NCBI GenBank assembly: GCA_949987565.1
Contig: OX465102.1
Span: 26,157,665-26,221,664, forward strand
Reading direction: 5' to 3'
Length of the DNA stretch: 64,000 nt
From: Luidia sarsii
Taxonomy: Eukaryota; Echinodermata; Asteroidea; Paxillosida; Luidiidae
The notes under the pieces were generated by a model, which ran no database searches, was not told the DNA's origin, and saw only the letters and a program-made list of their open reading frames with translations. Shown in pieces: positions 8,137 to 19,985 of this stretch; positions within the stretch are counted from its first letter, which is position 1, and each line of letters begins with the position of its first letter. Both the position numbers and the translations under genes were made by a program.

Positions 8137-11100
8137 GTGAGCGCCGAGCCGGCTGCAGGCTCTGACTCGCGGCTCGCGGGCATCGAGTCTCATTTACCCC
8201 CCCCCTGTCACTGTCACTCGCATTTGGGTCACGATCAGAACCCAGACCCAGTGATTAGAATCTGCTGCACAACCTCGACCGGCTCGGTGGTCAAGTGGTT
8301 GAGATATCTACACTAGAAAGCGAGAGTCGCGGATTCAAAATTTCTAATCCCGTCTGAGCTGCCTGAATTTTTTTTTTTAAATCAGCCATCTGGCAAAGCA
8401 CTGAGCACTCGGCGATTATCTCATCGAGCAGCGCAAACCCTCATTGAATCAGTGACTCGAAGTTGTACATGGAGTTGTACTGTTCGACTTGTGTGACTTG
8501 TGACTGTGTGAAAAAAGAATAACACAAAGTTGGTCTTTGTGACACTCGTGTGCGCTTACTTAGATTGTAATCAAGAGCTAGTGGCCTTTACAGACATACA
8601 TGTATATTCGAGTATTTTAGTACACAGGTTCGATAAAATCAATTTCTCAACAGTTTACGTGACGATTTTGTATTTGATATACTTTGCTAGTAAGCCTGTT
8701 ATAGTAGTATGAGGCCCACGTTTCATGAATACTGAGTTCATTATGCTCTTGTCTCTCTCTCTTTTGTTGTTGTTCCTAAGGGCTGACTGGACCCCCGGGT
8801 GCTGGAAAATCGACATTTATCGAGGCTTTTGGAAAGCATTTGACAGAGTCAGGCCACAAGGTGGCCGTGCTTGCTGTAGACCCATCCTCCTCCTACAGTG
8901 GAGGTATGTGTATACTGGTCGCAGTTTTTATTTGTTTCACACAACTTACCTAAGATGTGTCAAGGTAGCCATGTCAGTCTTACTGATGGATCATTACAAC
9001 TTATTCTGCTTTCGTAGCAACAGCCCCTTTCATTGATTCATGATGATTTCATTTACTGATGAGGTAGTGTAGATAAGACTTGAAGGTTTGCATGGTGGAA
9101 ATACTAAGCGGTGACTCCAAGTAGTACGTCTCTTTTTAAGAAGGAGTATGGCCCTGAAAAAAGCCGGTAACTGATCTTTTCAGAGCCACACTCCTTCTTG
9201 AACGAGAAGTACTACTTGGTGTCACTAACTTTGTTCCTGCATAAGCTTGTGCTCTCTTTCTAGCTGGTTGGTCTTAATGTGCTTCTTTTGAAAGTTGTTA
9301 ATACACTGGATAACCTATACAGGGGCTAGCCTTGTTGTAGGGTCAACAGAATCCCATACCATTCACCCACTGCTGCATCTTGTTGAGTGCAGCAGGGTTA
9401 GGGTCCACAGAATCCCACAGCATCCACCCACTGCTGCATCTTGTTGAGTGCAGCAGGGTTAGGGTCCACAGAATCCCACAGCATCCACCCACTGCTGCAT
9501 CTTGTTGAGTGCAGCAGGGTTAGGGTCCACAGAATCCCACAGCATCCACCCACTGCTGCATCTCGTTGAGTGCAGCAGGGTTAGGGTCCACGGAATCCCA
9601 CAGAATGCACCGTTGCACCCACTGCAGTGCTCATCGTATTGAGTGCAGAAGGGTTAGGGTCCACAGAATCCCACAGCATCCACCCACTGCTGCATCTCGT
9701 TGAGTGCAGCAGGGTTAGAGTTAACAGAATCCCACAGAATGCACCATTGCACCCACTGCAGTGCTCATCGTATTGAGTGCAGCATGGTTAGGGTCCACAG
9801 AATCTCACAGAATCCACCCACTGCTGCATTTCGTTGAGTGCAGCAGGGTTAGGGTCCACAGAATCCCACAGAATGCACCGTTGCACCCACTGCAGTGCTC
9901 ATCGTATTGCGTGCAGCAGGGTTAGGGTCCACAGAATCTCACAGAATCCACCCACTGCTGCATCTCGTTGAGTTCAGCAGGGTTAGGGTCCACAGAATCC
10001 CACAGAATGCACCGTTGCACCCACTGCAGTGCTCATCATATTGAGTGCAGCATGGTTAGGGCTCACAGAATCCTACAGAGTGCACCCGATACAGCAGGAC
10101 TCACATTTATCAATCGTAGCAGGTTTCTCATTTCTCAAAGGTCCTGGCTTTGATTCCGTGGCTTTGATTCAGTTTTTTTGAGATTTGCATTTTGGTAATT
10201 TCAGTCACTAGAGCAGTTTGCATAATTTTTGTATCAGTGATAGACAAAAATGTTGCAAACTGCTTACTGACTAAAAATACCAAATTGCAAATCTCAAAAT
10301 TTAGTGGGCCTGACGTTTCGATCCTAGCAGGACCTTTCTCAAAGGCAGAGTGACAAGGACAAAACAGATACATGTACACGAAGGAGGGGGGAAGAGAGTG
10401 AATAGGACACGGATGAGAAACAAAGGACAAAGAGTAAAGCTGGTAGGGTGAGATCAAAGGGAAGGGCAAGGAGTAGGGTAGGGATTAGTGAGAGGAGGGG
10501 AAAGATCACTTTGACACGAACCCATGAAAACCCGTTTTGCGCTGGAGTTATTCTTTCCCTTGCCCTTTGATGAGAAAGGTCCTGCCAGGATCGAAGCGTG
10601 GGGCCCTCTAACTTTTTGGGGGTTATCCTTGTGTCCTTGCATTGTTTCCTATTCAGGGTCGTTGCTAGGCGATCAGACGAGAATGCCCGAGCTGTCCCGG
10701 GACCGGCGCGCCTACATCCGGGCGTCGCCAGCCTCTGGCAGTCTTGGAGGCGTGGCCCGCAACACCAACGATGCCATCATCGTCTGTGAAGGAGCAGGCT
10801 TCAACATAATCCTAGTGGAGACAGTAGGTAGGCAAGGCTCAGCCTGTACATGTACATGTATATAAACAGACTCGATTTCAGTCACAAAAAGTCTGAGTCA
10901 AACCTCGAGTCCAGGTCTGAGTCACATAACTTGAGTCCAGGTCAAAGTCACATCTCTTGAGTCCAAGTCCAAGTCATATCTCTTGAGTCCATGTCTGAGT
11001 CACATATCTTGAGTCCAGATCTGAGTCACATATCTTGAGTACAAGTCAGAGTCACATAACTTGAGTACAAGTCAGAGTCACATCTCTTGAGTCCAAGTCA

Positions 11101-13912
11101 GAGTCACATCTCTTGAGTCCAGGTCAAAGTCACATCTCTTGAGTCCAAGTCAGAGTCACATCTCTTGAGTCCAAGTCAGAGTCACATCTCTTGAGTACAA
11201 GTCAGAGTCACATCTCTTGAGTCCAAGTCAGAGTCACATCTCTTGAGTCCAAGTCAGAGTCACATCTCTTGAGTCCAAGTCAGAGTCCCATCTCTTGAGT
11301 CCAAGTCAGAGTCCCATCTCTTGAGTCCAAGTCAGAGTCACATCTCTTGAGTCCAAGTCAGAGTCACATCTCTTGAGTCCAAGTCAGAGTCACATCTCTT
11401 GAGTCCAAGTCAGAGTCACATCTCTTGAGTCCAGGTCTGAGTCACATCTCTTGAGTCCAAGTCAGAGTCACATCTCTTGAGTCCAAGTCAGAGTCACATC
11501 TCTTGAGTCCAAGTCAGAGTCACATCTCTTGAGTCCAAGTCAGAGTCACATCTCTTGAGTCCAAGTCAGAGTCACATCTCTTGAGTCCAGGTCAAAGTCA
11601 CATCTCTTGAGTCCAAGTCAGAGTCACATCTCTTGAGTCCAGGTCTGAGTCACATCTCTTGAGTCCAAGTCAGAGTCACATCTCTTGAGTCCAAGTCAGA
11701 GTCACATCTCTTGAGTCCAGGTCAGAGTCACATCTCTTGAGTACAGATCAGAGTCACATCTCTTGAGTCCAAGTCATAGTCACATCTCTTGAGTCCAGGT
11801 CTGAGTCACATCTCTTGAGTACAAGTCAGAGTCACATCTCTTGAGTCCAAGTCAGAGTCACATCTCTTGAGTCCAAGTCAGAGTCACATCTCTTGAGTCC
11901 AAGTCTGAGTCACATCTCTTGAGTCCAGGTCTGAGTCACATCTCTTGAGTCCAGGTCTGAGTCACATCTCTTGAGTACAAGTCAGAGTCACATCTATTGA
12001 GTCCAAGTCAGAGTCACATCTCTTGAGTCCAGGTCTGAGTCACATCTCTTGAGTCCAAGTCAGAGTCACATCTCTTTAGTCCAAGTCAGAGTCACATCTC
12101 TTGAGTCCAAGTCAGAGTCACATCTCTTGAGTCCAGGTCAAAGTCACATCTCTTGAGTCCAAGTCAGAGTCACATCTCTTGAGTACAAGTCAGAGTCACA
12201 TCTCTTGAGTCCAAGTCAGAGTCACATCTCTTGAGTTCAGGTCTGAGTCACATCTCTTGAGTCCAAGTCAGAGTCACATCTCTTGAGTCCAAGTCATAGT
12301 CACATATTTTGAGTCCAAGTCAGAGTCACATCTCTAGAGTCCAGGTCAGAGTCACATCTTGAGTCCAAGTCATAGTCACATATCTTGAGTCCAGATCTGA
12401 GTCACATACATGTAACTTGAGTCCAGGTCAGAATCGCTTCTCTTGATTCAAGGTCTGAGTCATATCTTCTGAGTCCATGCCTGGGATTGGCCTAACTGTT
12501 GCATTTAGAGTTCAGGTGTTTCAAGTATCTTCTTTTTAGACTCCTTTATTTTGTTAAGTGTGAAATATACCTGCCTGTGTTTAATTATACTCCTGTTGTT
12601 GTTTTTTAATTCAGAATAGGAAAGCATTCTCATCAGTATTGAAAATTGTCAGGGTGAGTTATCTGCTTACTAGCAAATGAACTCTTCGTTTCTTGGCCCG
12701 TCCGTCTGCCTGTCCGTGTGTGTGTGTGTGCTGCAGGGGTGGGTCAGTCAGAGCAGGCTGTGGCGGACATGGTGGACATGCTGGTGCTGCTGGTGCCGCC
12801 CGCCGGAGGGGACGAGCTGCAGGGCATCAAGCGTGGCGTTGTGGAGAGGATCGACCTGCTGCTGGTCACCAAGGCTGACGGGGAGCTCAAGGCCATCTGC
12901 CGGCGGGCCAAGAGCGAGTACACCAGCGCCCTCAAGCTCATGCGCAAGCGCTCCACCGTCTGGTCGCCCAAGGTACGCAGGGACAATCCAATGGGGAATA
13001 ATGAGAATACTAATAATGAGAATACTAATTTTATCATTTTGTGTTTTAATTTTCATTTTACATGCTTAGTATTGTTACATGGTGTATTAAGCAATTTTAC
13101 TTTTGACCAATATCTACTTATTTATTTTATGTTTAATGGTATCTGTCATTCATATATTATGTATAATACTGAATGCCTTTCTAATTGTGTGTATTTCTCT
13201 GTCCCTACCAATCTTCACAACGGGCTGGTGTGGGATATTTCTGCCAGTGTGGGATTTGCTCCTGCAATGGTGCTCGGGGGCTATGGGTCCAACTTTTTTT
13301 TTCAAATGCTAAGGCTGTGTTCCATCCCTCGAAAGTCAGACTAGTAAAAGGTCTGTATTCAGATAACAATGTGGACATCTCTCCATACTGGTGTAACCCA
13401 TTTCCAAAAGGGATTGACGCTTAAATTGGTTCCTGCATTTGGAGTCGAGCCAAGGGTTACACTGGGAAGCCCCCTTTACTTATTTTGGGTTGACCTCTTC
13501 AACTCTCTCTCTGTCTCTCTCTCTCTCTCGTGGATACTCGGGCTGTGTTCTGATTCTCCCTTCCTCCTTCCCCTCCTTTTTCTTCTCCTCTTCGGACCAG
13601 GTGATGCAGGTGTCGGCCCTGACCAAGACGGGCCTGGCCGAGGCCTGGGACGTCATGCAGGAGTTCCGCTCGGTCACGGCGGAGTCGGGTCTGTTTGTGC
13701 CCAAGCGGCTGCGCCAGCACCGCATCTGGATGTGGAACCACATCCGGGACAAGGTGATGGACATCTTCCGCTCCCACCCGCAAGTCCGGCCCCGGATCGC
13801 TCAGCTGGAGGAGCAGGTGACCCGCGGCCAGGTCACCCCCGGCATGGCGGCCGACCTCCTCCTGGGTCACTTCAAGGCCGAGGTGGCCCGTACCTCCGGG
13901 GACAAACGGTGA
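7686..13912 (+). CDS. MMAA: MMAA: mitochondrial P-loop GTPase protecting methylmalonyl-CoA mutase (complete)
   Basis: Five exons (7686-8136, 8781-8903, 10657-10827, 12737-12972, 13601-13912) with GT/AG borders and consistent phases give 430 codons, close to the 418 of human MMAA. Visible parts: an Arg-rich, acid-poor N terminus fitting a mitochondrial presequence; a helical N domain ([20 protein letters not shown]); Walker [10 protein letters not shown] at 154-162; [37 protein letters not shown] (Walker B/switch region); the base motif TKAD at 293-296; SALTKTGL; and a C-terminal dimerisation helix region ending RTSGDKR. The MeaB/ArgK family gates adenosylcobalamin loading and rescue of the mutase; loss in humans causes cblA methylmalonic aciduria. 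The start gives CAGCCATGA, an acceptable context. Confidence 0.95.
8265..8470 (+). repeat. tRNA-derived SINE, family 2
   Basis: Box A-like GGCTCGGTGGTCAAGTGG and box B-like GTCGCGGATTCAAAATT are followed by GAGCTGCCTGAATTTT and GGCAAAGCACTGAGCACT. The same unit recurs at 20495-20880 (minus) and 38100-38350, so it is a repeat, not a tRNA gene. Confidence 0.7.
8781..8903 (+). CDS. MMAA: MMAA exon 2: Walker A
   Basis: Acceptor GTTCCTAAG, donor GTATGT. It encodes [18 protein letters not shown] and [15 protein letters not shown], the nucleotide-binding P-loop and the following strand of the family. Confidence 0.95.
9060..9235. repeat. Degenerate foldback element in MMAA intron 2
   Basis: CTTGAAGGTTTGCATGGTGG, AAGTAGTACGTCTC...AAGAAGGAGT is followed by ACTCCTTCTTGAACGAGAAG and TACTACTTGGTGTCAC, an imperfect inverted repeat of the GGTTTGCGGTGACACC family (see 15983, 23659, 27443). 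Confidence 0.55.
9310..10095. repeat. 61-bp tandem repeat in MMAA intron 2
   Basis: Units contain AGGGTCCACAGAATCCCACAG, CACCCACTGCTGCATC and GTTGAGTGCAGCAGGGTT. Later units alternate with a longer form carrying GCACCGTTGCACCCACTGCAG, giving a compound period of about 120 bp. Confidence 0.88.
10140..10625. mobile_element. Foldback element of the CCTAGCAGGACCTTTCTCA family
   Basis: The left part holds GACGTTTCGATCCTAGCAGG and AAAGGCAGAG; the right end holds GAGAAAGGTCCTGCCAGGATC as its complement. Its right end lies about 30 bp from the exon 3 acceptor of MMAA. Relatives occur throughout the window (15060, 18115, 19500, 40640, 42215, 43440, 60420, 63430). Confidence 0.7.
10657..10827 (+). CDS. 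MMAA: MMAA exon 3: switch region
   Basis: Acceptor TATTCAG, donor GTAGGC. It encodes [37 protein letters not shown] and [10 protein letters not shown], all hallmark MeaB stretches. Confidence 0.95.
10880..12475. repeat. 26-bp minisatellite in MMAA intron 3
   Basis: About 60 copies of GAGTCACATCTCTTGAGTCC plus AAGTCA, with variants (GGTCTGAG, AGATCAGAG). It begins about 50 bp downstream of the exon 3 donor and fills most of the 1.9-kb intron. Confidence 0.95.
12737..12972 (+). CDS. MMAA: MMAA exon 4: Walker B continuation and base-recognition motif
   Basis: Acceptor GTGCTGCAG, donor GTACGC. It encodes [30 protein letters not shown] and [15 protein letters not shown] is the guanine-specificity motif. 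Confidence 0.95.
13601..13912 (+). CDS. MMAA: MMAA exon 5: C-terminal helices and stop
   Basis: A pyrimidine-rich tract and ACCAG precede it. It encodes [19 protein letters not shown] and helices rich in Arg and Gln, with TGA at 13910. The 104 codons include the region used for dimerisation in this family. Confidence 0.95.
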   Translation: MMQVSALTKTGLAEAWDVMQEFRSVTAESGLFVPKRLRQHRIWMWNHIRDKVMDIFRSHPQVRPRIAQLEEQVTRGQVTPGMAADLLLGHFKAEVARTSGDKR

Positions 13913-14140
13913 CGTCGTCGGGTTCTGCAGAATCTAAGAGGGTCGGTTATCGTTAAAGACCCTAATACAACATTGGTAAAGGTCAACAGATTGCCACAGT
14001 TTGTGTTAAACCATTAAACATCCCCAAAAAGCAATCCTGCAAAGGCTTTAGCTCAAATGGTGATCTGAGAAAAAAGGAAGAAAACCGTCACGGTTTTCGC
14101 ACCATTCTGTAGTGTTAGGAATAGTTGATTATTTGCAAGT

Positions 14141-14146
14141 AATAAA
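14141..14146 (+). terminator. Candidate MMAA polyadenylation signal
   Basis: AATAAA 229 bp after the MMAA stop codon, before the repeat-rich stretch starts. No other canonical hexamer is nearer; cleavage position unknown. Confidence 0.35.
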
Positions 14147-14309
14147 CTACATCTATTTGTCGATGTTTGAGTGAAGATTTCTACGGAAGTACAGCATCCC
14201 AGACCGTAAGATTTCAACATGAGGATTCTATCATGACCATCTACAAACTGTGTAAATTAGAAGGAAATATGTGGAAATCGATGTTTTCCGATCTTCCCAA
14301 TGTTGTATT

Positions 14310-14860
14310 GGGCCTTTAAAGCCGGGTTTATAACAAATTGTTGTTTGCATCTGAATGAAAACAGGAGGCATGGATCCCCGATGGTAATGTGGTGGGCTCT
14401 TTCTTCCAACTGGAACATCACTCTTTCCGCCTATACATTTAAAAAAAAAAATGCGATGGGCTCTGCGAAAATCTGCGTCAGCGATTTATGCCATAAAACC
14501 TTTTTTCATCTAAAGCTTTTAGATTAAAAATCAAGTTTCCAATGAGCAAATAAGAAAATGATGATGCTAGGAATGCAAAATAGCCCAAATCAGAAAATTT
14601 TCGACATTTTTTTTCAACCCACAACTTTCAGTCGCCCTATGCTTTGAAAAGGGCTATGTGGGAAACGACTCATTTTCGCAAAGCCCGTCACATTTGCAGA
14701 CGTTTATGGTTGAATGCTTACGACTGGCACAGCAAAGGCAGTTGACTATCTGAGAAGGCCGCCATCTATGGCTGGATTGCTCAGATGGTAAGAGCACCGA
14801 TGCGTCAAGCCAGAGGTCTCTGGTTCAGGTCCTGGTCAAGTCCAATTTTTTTTTTTGACA
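14310..14860 (+). repeat. tRNA-derived SINE, family 1, with internal insertion
   Basis: Starts AGCCGGGTTTATAACAAATTG, GTTTGCATCTGAATGAAAAC and ends GGCTGGATTGCTCAGATGG...GGTTCAGGTCCTGGTCAAG, the Pol III A and B boxes. Compared with the copy at 18807 it has about 300 bp extra between the two halves. Confidence 0.65.
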
Positions 14861-15059
14861 TTTTTTTTTTCTTTCACATTTTGAAACAAAATTGATTCCC
14901 CATCAGTCGTTCCTTTCCTTTGTTTGCTTGAAATAAGGTTTGATGGTCTTTGCTGCAGAATAGGTATCACATTGATCCTAACACTACCTGAATCCAAGCC
15001 AAGTTGATATTATCCTGATATGTACATGTGTAGATATCAGTCGGTTTCATATTCTATTT

Positions 15060-15172
15060 AAGGGTTTTAAGAGTCTGGTGTTGCAACTTACAATTCTTTG
15101 AAACGTAAAAATTGAGTGGGCCTGACATTTTGATCCTAGCAGGACCTTTCTCAAAGGCAGAGTTTTTTTGAA
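15060..15172. repeat. Partial CCTAGCAGGACCTTTCTCA element
   Basis: Contains TTGAGTGGGCCTGACATTTTG and ATCCTAGCAGGACCTTTCTC then AAAGGCAGAG; only one arm is present. Confidence 0.6.
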
Positions 15173-15982
15173 AACCTGGTTGAATTGGTCAACAGTACAG
15201 AGTATCAGCGCTCAGAATTGTTATTTAGTTTTGCACCCTTGCACGAATGTTGACATGTACATGTACATGACCTATTACAGTATATCCCTGAGAATGTTGA
15301 GCAATAAACAAAGAACACCAACGAGGCTCACACACTCAGTTTCAGTGCAACTTTTTTATCGGCTATTAAAGATGACTTTTATTTGAATCTCAAATGGTCA
15401 CAGAAACACAGCTTTGGACTTTCTTATTATATATTTCTTACACACTGTAAGACAGATTTATGCCAGCTTTTTTGTCTTCCCATTTTTTTTTTTGTGGCAA
15501 GCCTAGGAGATGTTGCTGACATAATTCTGTCATCTCTGATTCATAAATACACATAGCATAACATGGTCTAAACACCTATCTGACATCCTTTGGATTTGGC
15601 AAATAGTGCACTGATATTAACCAGGCACAGGTTTGACTCAAATGACTGTTACACAACTGGAAAGTCAGTCGTGTAAGGTTCGCTTTTAAGGAAACGTGAA
15701 TATCTCTCCCTCTGGCGAAGTCCTATTTCACTTCATTGGGGTTTAGGTTTGAGTCTGCCGTACCCATTTCTCGGCAAAACACTGATAATTCAACATGAAT
15801 TCAACATGATGGCAAGTAACACAGAGACATATTGCACAGGATATAATTGCCTTCCATGTACAGTGTACTTTACTTCTTTCATCCGATCTCGAGGTTACAA
15901 GTCAAGAATAAGTTGCAGTGGCACATGTACAAGCAATCTCTTTATAAATAAGACTTGAGGCTTTGCATGATGGGTGAATCAA

Positions 15983-16373
15983 TATAGGAAGGTTTGTGGT
16001 GACACCATGTATCAGGTCTCTTAAAGGAAGAGGTTTGCTTCTGAAAAGAACGTTTCGACCACTATGCTCTGGCCGTCATCAGGAGAATGTCTTGGGCTCG
16101 GTGGTGGAACTCCCCCCCCCCCACCAGTCTCCCCTTAGGGTTTCCCGCCTTCCCACCTCAGTGACCTAAGTCCCCCTTAGGATAATCCTCCCCGCCTTCC
16201 CGCCTCAGCGACCACCGGTACATAAGGAGTTCCACCACCGAGCCCAAGACATTCTCCTGATGACGGCCAGAGCATACTGGTCGAAACGTCGAGTTACCAC
16301 TCGGGTTCTTTTCAGAACCACACCTCTTCCTTTAAGAGACCTGATACATGGTGTCACCGCAAACCTTCCTATA
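15983..16373. mobile_element. 390-bp foldback element, GGTTTGCGGTGACACC family
   Basis: Arms ATAGGAAGGTTTGTGGTGAC and GTCACCGCAAACCTTCCTAT with matching inner stretches (GCTCTGGCCGTCATCAGGAG and complement) form a long inverted repeat around a C-rich loop at 16110-16200. Confidence 0.85.
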
Positions 16374-17150
16374 GCAATCTCTTTATGTTCAATGGAACTC
16401 TGAGCAGAAAGAGATTTGATTTGACACATGGTGCCACAGTAAACTGTTTCTGACATGCTACCTTCACCACAGAGACCAAAATCTAATCTGACAAGGAGTT
16501 GAAGTAAATCGCTCGGAATACATATATTAAAACCCTTGGTGCACCTCAGACTTCAATCGCAGTTGAGAAATTTTGAAGAATTGGGCAATAACGGGTTAAG
16601 AAGGGGAAAAAAAGATTTTGCATGAAAATTTTAAAAAAGCTTTGTCTTGGCTGTCGATTGTAGACTACACAGAGGCTATGTACATTACACACTGATGAGT
16701 AATTGTTGTAAAACTCTCCACAACATAGTGAAGTAACGTGGCTACAAGGTACCTCCGGAATAACACTTAACTAACATTGCACTGAGTATATACTATGACC
16801 CCCCCATCCATCATTTACACATAGCACCATAATAAATCTCATCACATGTACAACGAGCGGCGGAGAAAAAAGAAGAAAGTTCCCGTTCTGTGGCATACGG
16901 CGTTCATGCGTGCATCTGCAGCAGCAATGGGTTAGAGTAGACGGGCTGGTTGAGTGGGATTCCAACCCGTCTTGCCCTCCCCCGGCAAGGCAGGCAAACA
17001 AACCAGAATCCTTTGGGTGGGTGGGAGAGGGGGGTAAGGCTAGCTACTGTATGCACTAAAACGGTCATAACCTTGACCTCAACGGCACAGATGGATAGGA
17101 GATGCGATAATTACACAGCAAATATACGCACTACACACAACTACTCAGTC

Positions 17151-17562
17151 TAAAGGTCCTTTCGCACAACAGTACCCTTTACAAACGTTGACAACTTACA
17201 TGGGCCCACCCCGAGTAAACTCTTCCAAATTTGGACATCTGTCGATCATCTGGAAAACCACAAAATTGCCTGTCGCCCTACACGTGTATGAAGTTTCAAC
17301 CCGTGTATTACTGTGTGTCGGTCAGTTCACACTGCCCAGGCACACACGGGTCAGAAGCAGAAGAGTTTACACAAGTTGGACACTGAAAAGGGTTGAAAAT
17401 TAACATGGGAGGTGTCTACACTACTGCTTTTAACAAGTGTCAAAATTGTGTCAACGGCTCTCAGCCCACCTCCCGAGCAGGGTTGGTTTTAACACGGGTT
17501 GAGCGGTTTACACAGGTCGACATTGGGCCTTTTTTTTTTTTTGTAGTGTGAAAAGACCTTTA
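17151..17562. mobile_element. Possible TA-flanked MITE
   Basis: AAAGGTCCTTTCGCAC at the left and GTGTGAAAAGACCTTT at the right are imperfect inverted ends flanked by TA. The interior has GGGTTTACACGGGT-like motifs and no coding. Confidence 0.4.
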
Positions 17563-18114
17563 TCTGTCCGATTTGTACAATGATAATAATCTTTTCACAC
17601 AATGACACTACTCTATGGGTACACTGCTACAAACTGATCTCTCGTGTTTTGCTCATTTACTTTGCATATAACTTGGGCTCACTGAACCCGAATAAGGCAT
17701 AATAAGTAGTTTTTGTTTCGATGTAGGACACGATCAGAACAAAATACCAAAACAAACATTACTCGCACGCATATTTTACAACGCTTGTTTAAATCTCTAA
17801 ATTATAAAATGGCAAACAATATGGCCGCCAAAGGCAAAGATTCCTGACAGAAGAGATTGTTTTTTCTTCGATGTTTTACACTTTTTTCTCGACACAATAG
17901 TGTGTTGCTTTGTCAACCTCCTTTTGCACCCAGAGGTAAGCTTTATACCAAGCATACATCAAAGCACTCCTATACATGCATACAAGCATACATACATGTA
18001 TACAAGCAGGAAATAAAATATCTTGTCTTATAAAATAAGCAATCAATGTACACTCAACTCTATTGGCAAGATTCTATCAAATAATAATGAGCATACATAC
18101 ATAGATTTAATCGC

Positions 18115-18290
18115 AAAATCTCAACGAAATAGAGGACCTGAGGTTTTGATCCTAGCAGGACCTTTCTCAAAAGGCTTTTTCCCTTGACAAAGGTCTTGCT
18201 AGGATGATCAGAAGGTGAGATTCTCCACATTTTTGAGATAAGTTTTTTGGTCATAAAAACATGTAAGCAGTTTGCAACATTTGTGTATAT
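18115..18290. repeat. Partial CCTAGCAGGACCTTTCTCA foldback element
   Basis: GATCCTAGCAGGACCTTTCTC is followed by CTTGACAAAGGTCTTGCTAGG and AAGCAGTTTGCAACATTTGTG, both arms degenerate. Confidence 0.6.
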
Positions 18291-18806
18291 CAAATATATT
18301 AAAAAAAAACTTTTTTCTGAACTATTACCAAAAGAAACTTGTATTGCACTATTCAGCAACTAAAATAAATGTCTTTCATTTTCAACCGCGTTTAAAGCAA
18401 AATATACAACCAGGAATACTTCTGTACTCTGATAAATGCCCACAAAAAAACCTAGACCTGGTAATTGCACAGAAACTTCCCTTCTTGGCCACATAAAACT
18501 AGATGCAATCATTCATTCTTTCCAATTAAGACGTCACATTTTTTTTTTTTTTTTAACGGCATGCACGGCAGACATCTTGCCATATCAAACAATCTGAGAA
18601 GAGGTTGTCATCATGATAGCTCAGTGGTGACTGCGTCGTCATCCCCCCCCCCCCACAAAAAAAAAAAAAAAACCCATGTGAAAGAATTATGTGAAAACAA
18701 ACAATCAGAAGGAAAATTGACTGGGAACTTTGGAACAAACTGATAGTTCTGTCATTTTGTTGTCCATTGTTTGTTTGAAAAAGCTGCATCCACTTTGTGT
18801 GATCCC

Positions 18807-19110
18807 CGGGCTGCTGTAGCCAGGTTTACAACAATTGGTTGTTTGCATCTGAATGAAAGCAGGGGTGTGATCCCTGGAGATATACATTGTACGGCAGTTA
18901 ATGGTTGATTTGCTTCTGACTGGCGCCCCCACCCCGGCAAAAGACTAGTTGACTATTTTGGAAGGCCACCATCTAAGGGCTGGATAGCTCAGATGGAAGA
19001 GCACTGGTATGTTAATCCAGAAGTATCGGGTTCAAGTCCCGGTCAAGTCAAAGTTTTCTTTGCCAACTTTGACTTGAACGGGACTTGAACCCGAGACCTC
19101 TGGATTAGGG
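18807..19110 (+). repeat. tRNA-derived SINE, family 1, followed by an inverted 3' piece
   Basis: GGCTGGATAGCTCAGATGG (box A) and GGGTTCAAGTCCCGGTCAAG (box B) flank an anticodon-like stem CTGG...CCAG with GTT in the loop. At 19060-19110 GGGACTTGAACCCGAGACC repeats the 3' part in reverse orientation. A diverged tRNA-Asn-like origin is possible, but the T arm and acceptor do not make a clean tRNA. Confidence 0.7.
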
Positions 19111-19743
19111 TATCAATTATGGATTAACCTACCAATTTATGTGAGGTTTGTATCTGCCCAGCCAATCTTTACATATTTGAAAAGTAATATAGTTTACAAC
19201 TCAGACCTTTGAAAAGCATTCATCAAATTCAAATGCGATAAAGTTTGCTGCTATCGATGGCAGTATTGTTTGGGCAAGGCGTACACAGGATTCTTGATCA
19301 TCGGGCACCTGGTCATTGGGTGCTGAAACAAAACGGAACAGTTTAGCCCTTACTTTCTCCACTGATGTTCAGAAAATAATCTGTTACAGAACAAGTGCCG
19401 CATAACTGACGACATTGCGGACTTCACCACGGCAGACCAAAGTTTTTAAAAAACGATATCAAATAAAGGGTGACTGGAGGAGAAAGATGAATTCTGCCTC
19501 TGCAGGAAGGTCCTGCTAGGAACGAAACGTCAGGGCAGTCCCACTAAAAAATCTCTTGGTTATGATATGAGAAATCCGGTGGACTATACGCACCGAGCTG
19601 AGAGAGAGAGAGAGAGTGAGAGACGTAGAGAAATGGGCCAATAAGCACAACATGCTGACAATGAGACAGAATTACGGTAAGAAAAAGGGAAAGAAACGGT
19701 GTTCTGACGACGGAGGGAACTTTGGCCGTCCCCGCCCAAGCGA

Positions 19744-19985
19744 CTAGGAGCGGCAGCAGAAGGAGACGCTGCTGTGGTCGCGGATGGGATCGTCCAGCAG
19801 CGAGTTCTTGATGTCGGCGTTGCGGACGTTGTTGGTCAGCTCCACGGCAATGTCCATAAAGAGTTTGTCCACATTGTCAGACTCCTTGGCCGAGGTCTCC
19901 AGCAGCCGCATGTCGTGGGTGTCGGCGAAGGACTCGGCCTCCTCGTTGCTCACCTCCCGGTCCGACGCCAGGTCAATTTTGTTTC
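19744..19985 (-). CDS. RAB30: RAB30 exon 4: guanine motif, hypervariable tail, prenylation site
   Basis: Acceptor CTGAACAG. Encodes NKIDLASDREVSNEEAESF, LLETSAKESDNVDKLFMD and the tail ending SVSFCCRS, stop at 19744-19746. Confidence 0.94.

Larger units (their letters stand above)
13913..19743. other. MMAA to RAB30 tail-to-tail intergenic region with both 3' UTRs
   Basis: No coding exon is recognisable here. It contains SINE copies (14310, 18807), foldback elements (15060, 15983, 18115) and a MITE-like unit at 17151. Poly-T and poly-C/poly-A runs lie at 18539 and 18643. The remainder is AT-rich unique-looking DNA. Confidence 0.5.

Noticed and set aside
7545..8183. 212- and 168-codon minus-strand frames
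   Set aside because: Antisense shadows of GC-rich MMAA exon 1.
10880..12475. Regular repeats considered as a CRISPR array
   Set aside because: No unique spacers, no cas genes, eukaryotic intron; it is a minisatellite. The same applies to the other arrays.
18978..19050. Possible tRNA-Asn gene
   Set aside because: A and B boxes are present, but the acceptor stem does not close and the unit recurs with SINE flanks, so it is a SINE head.
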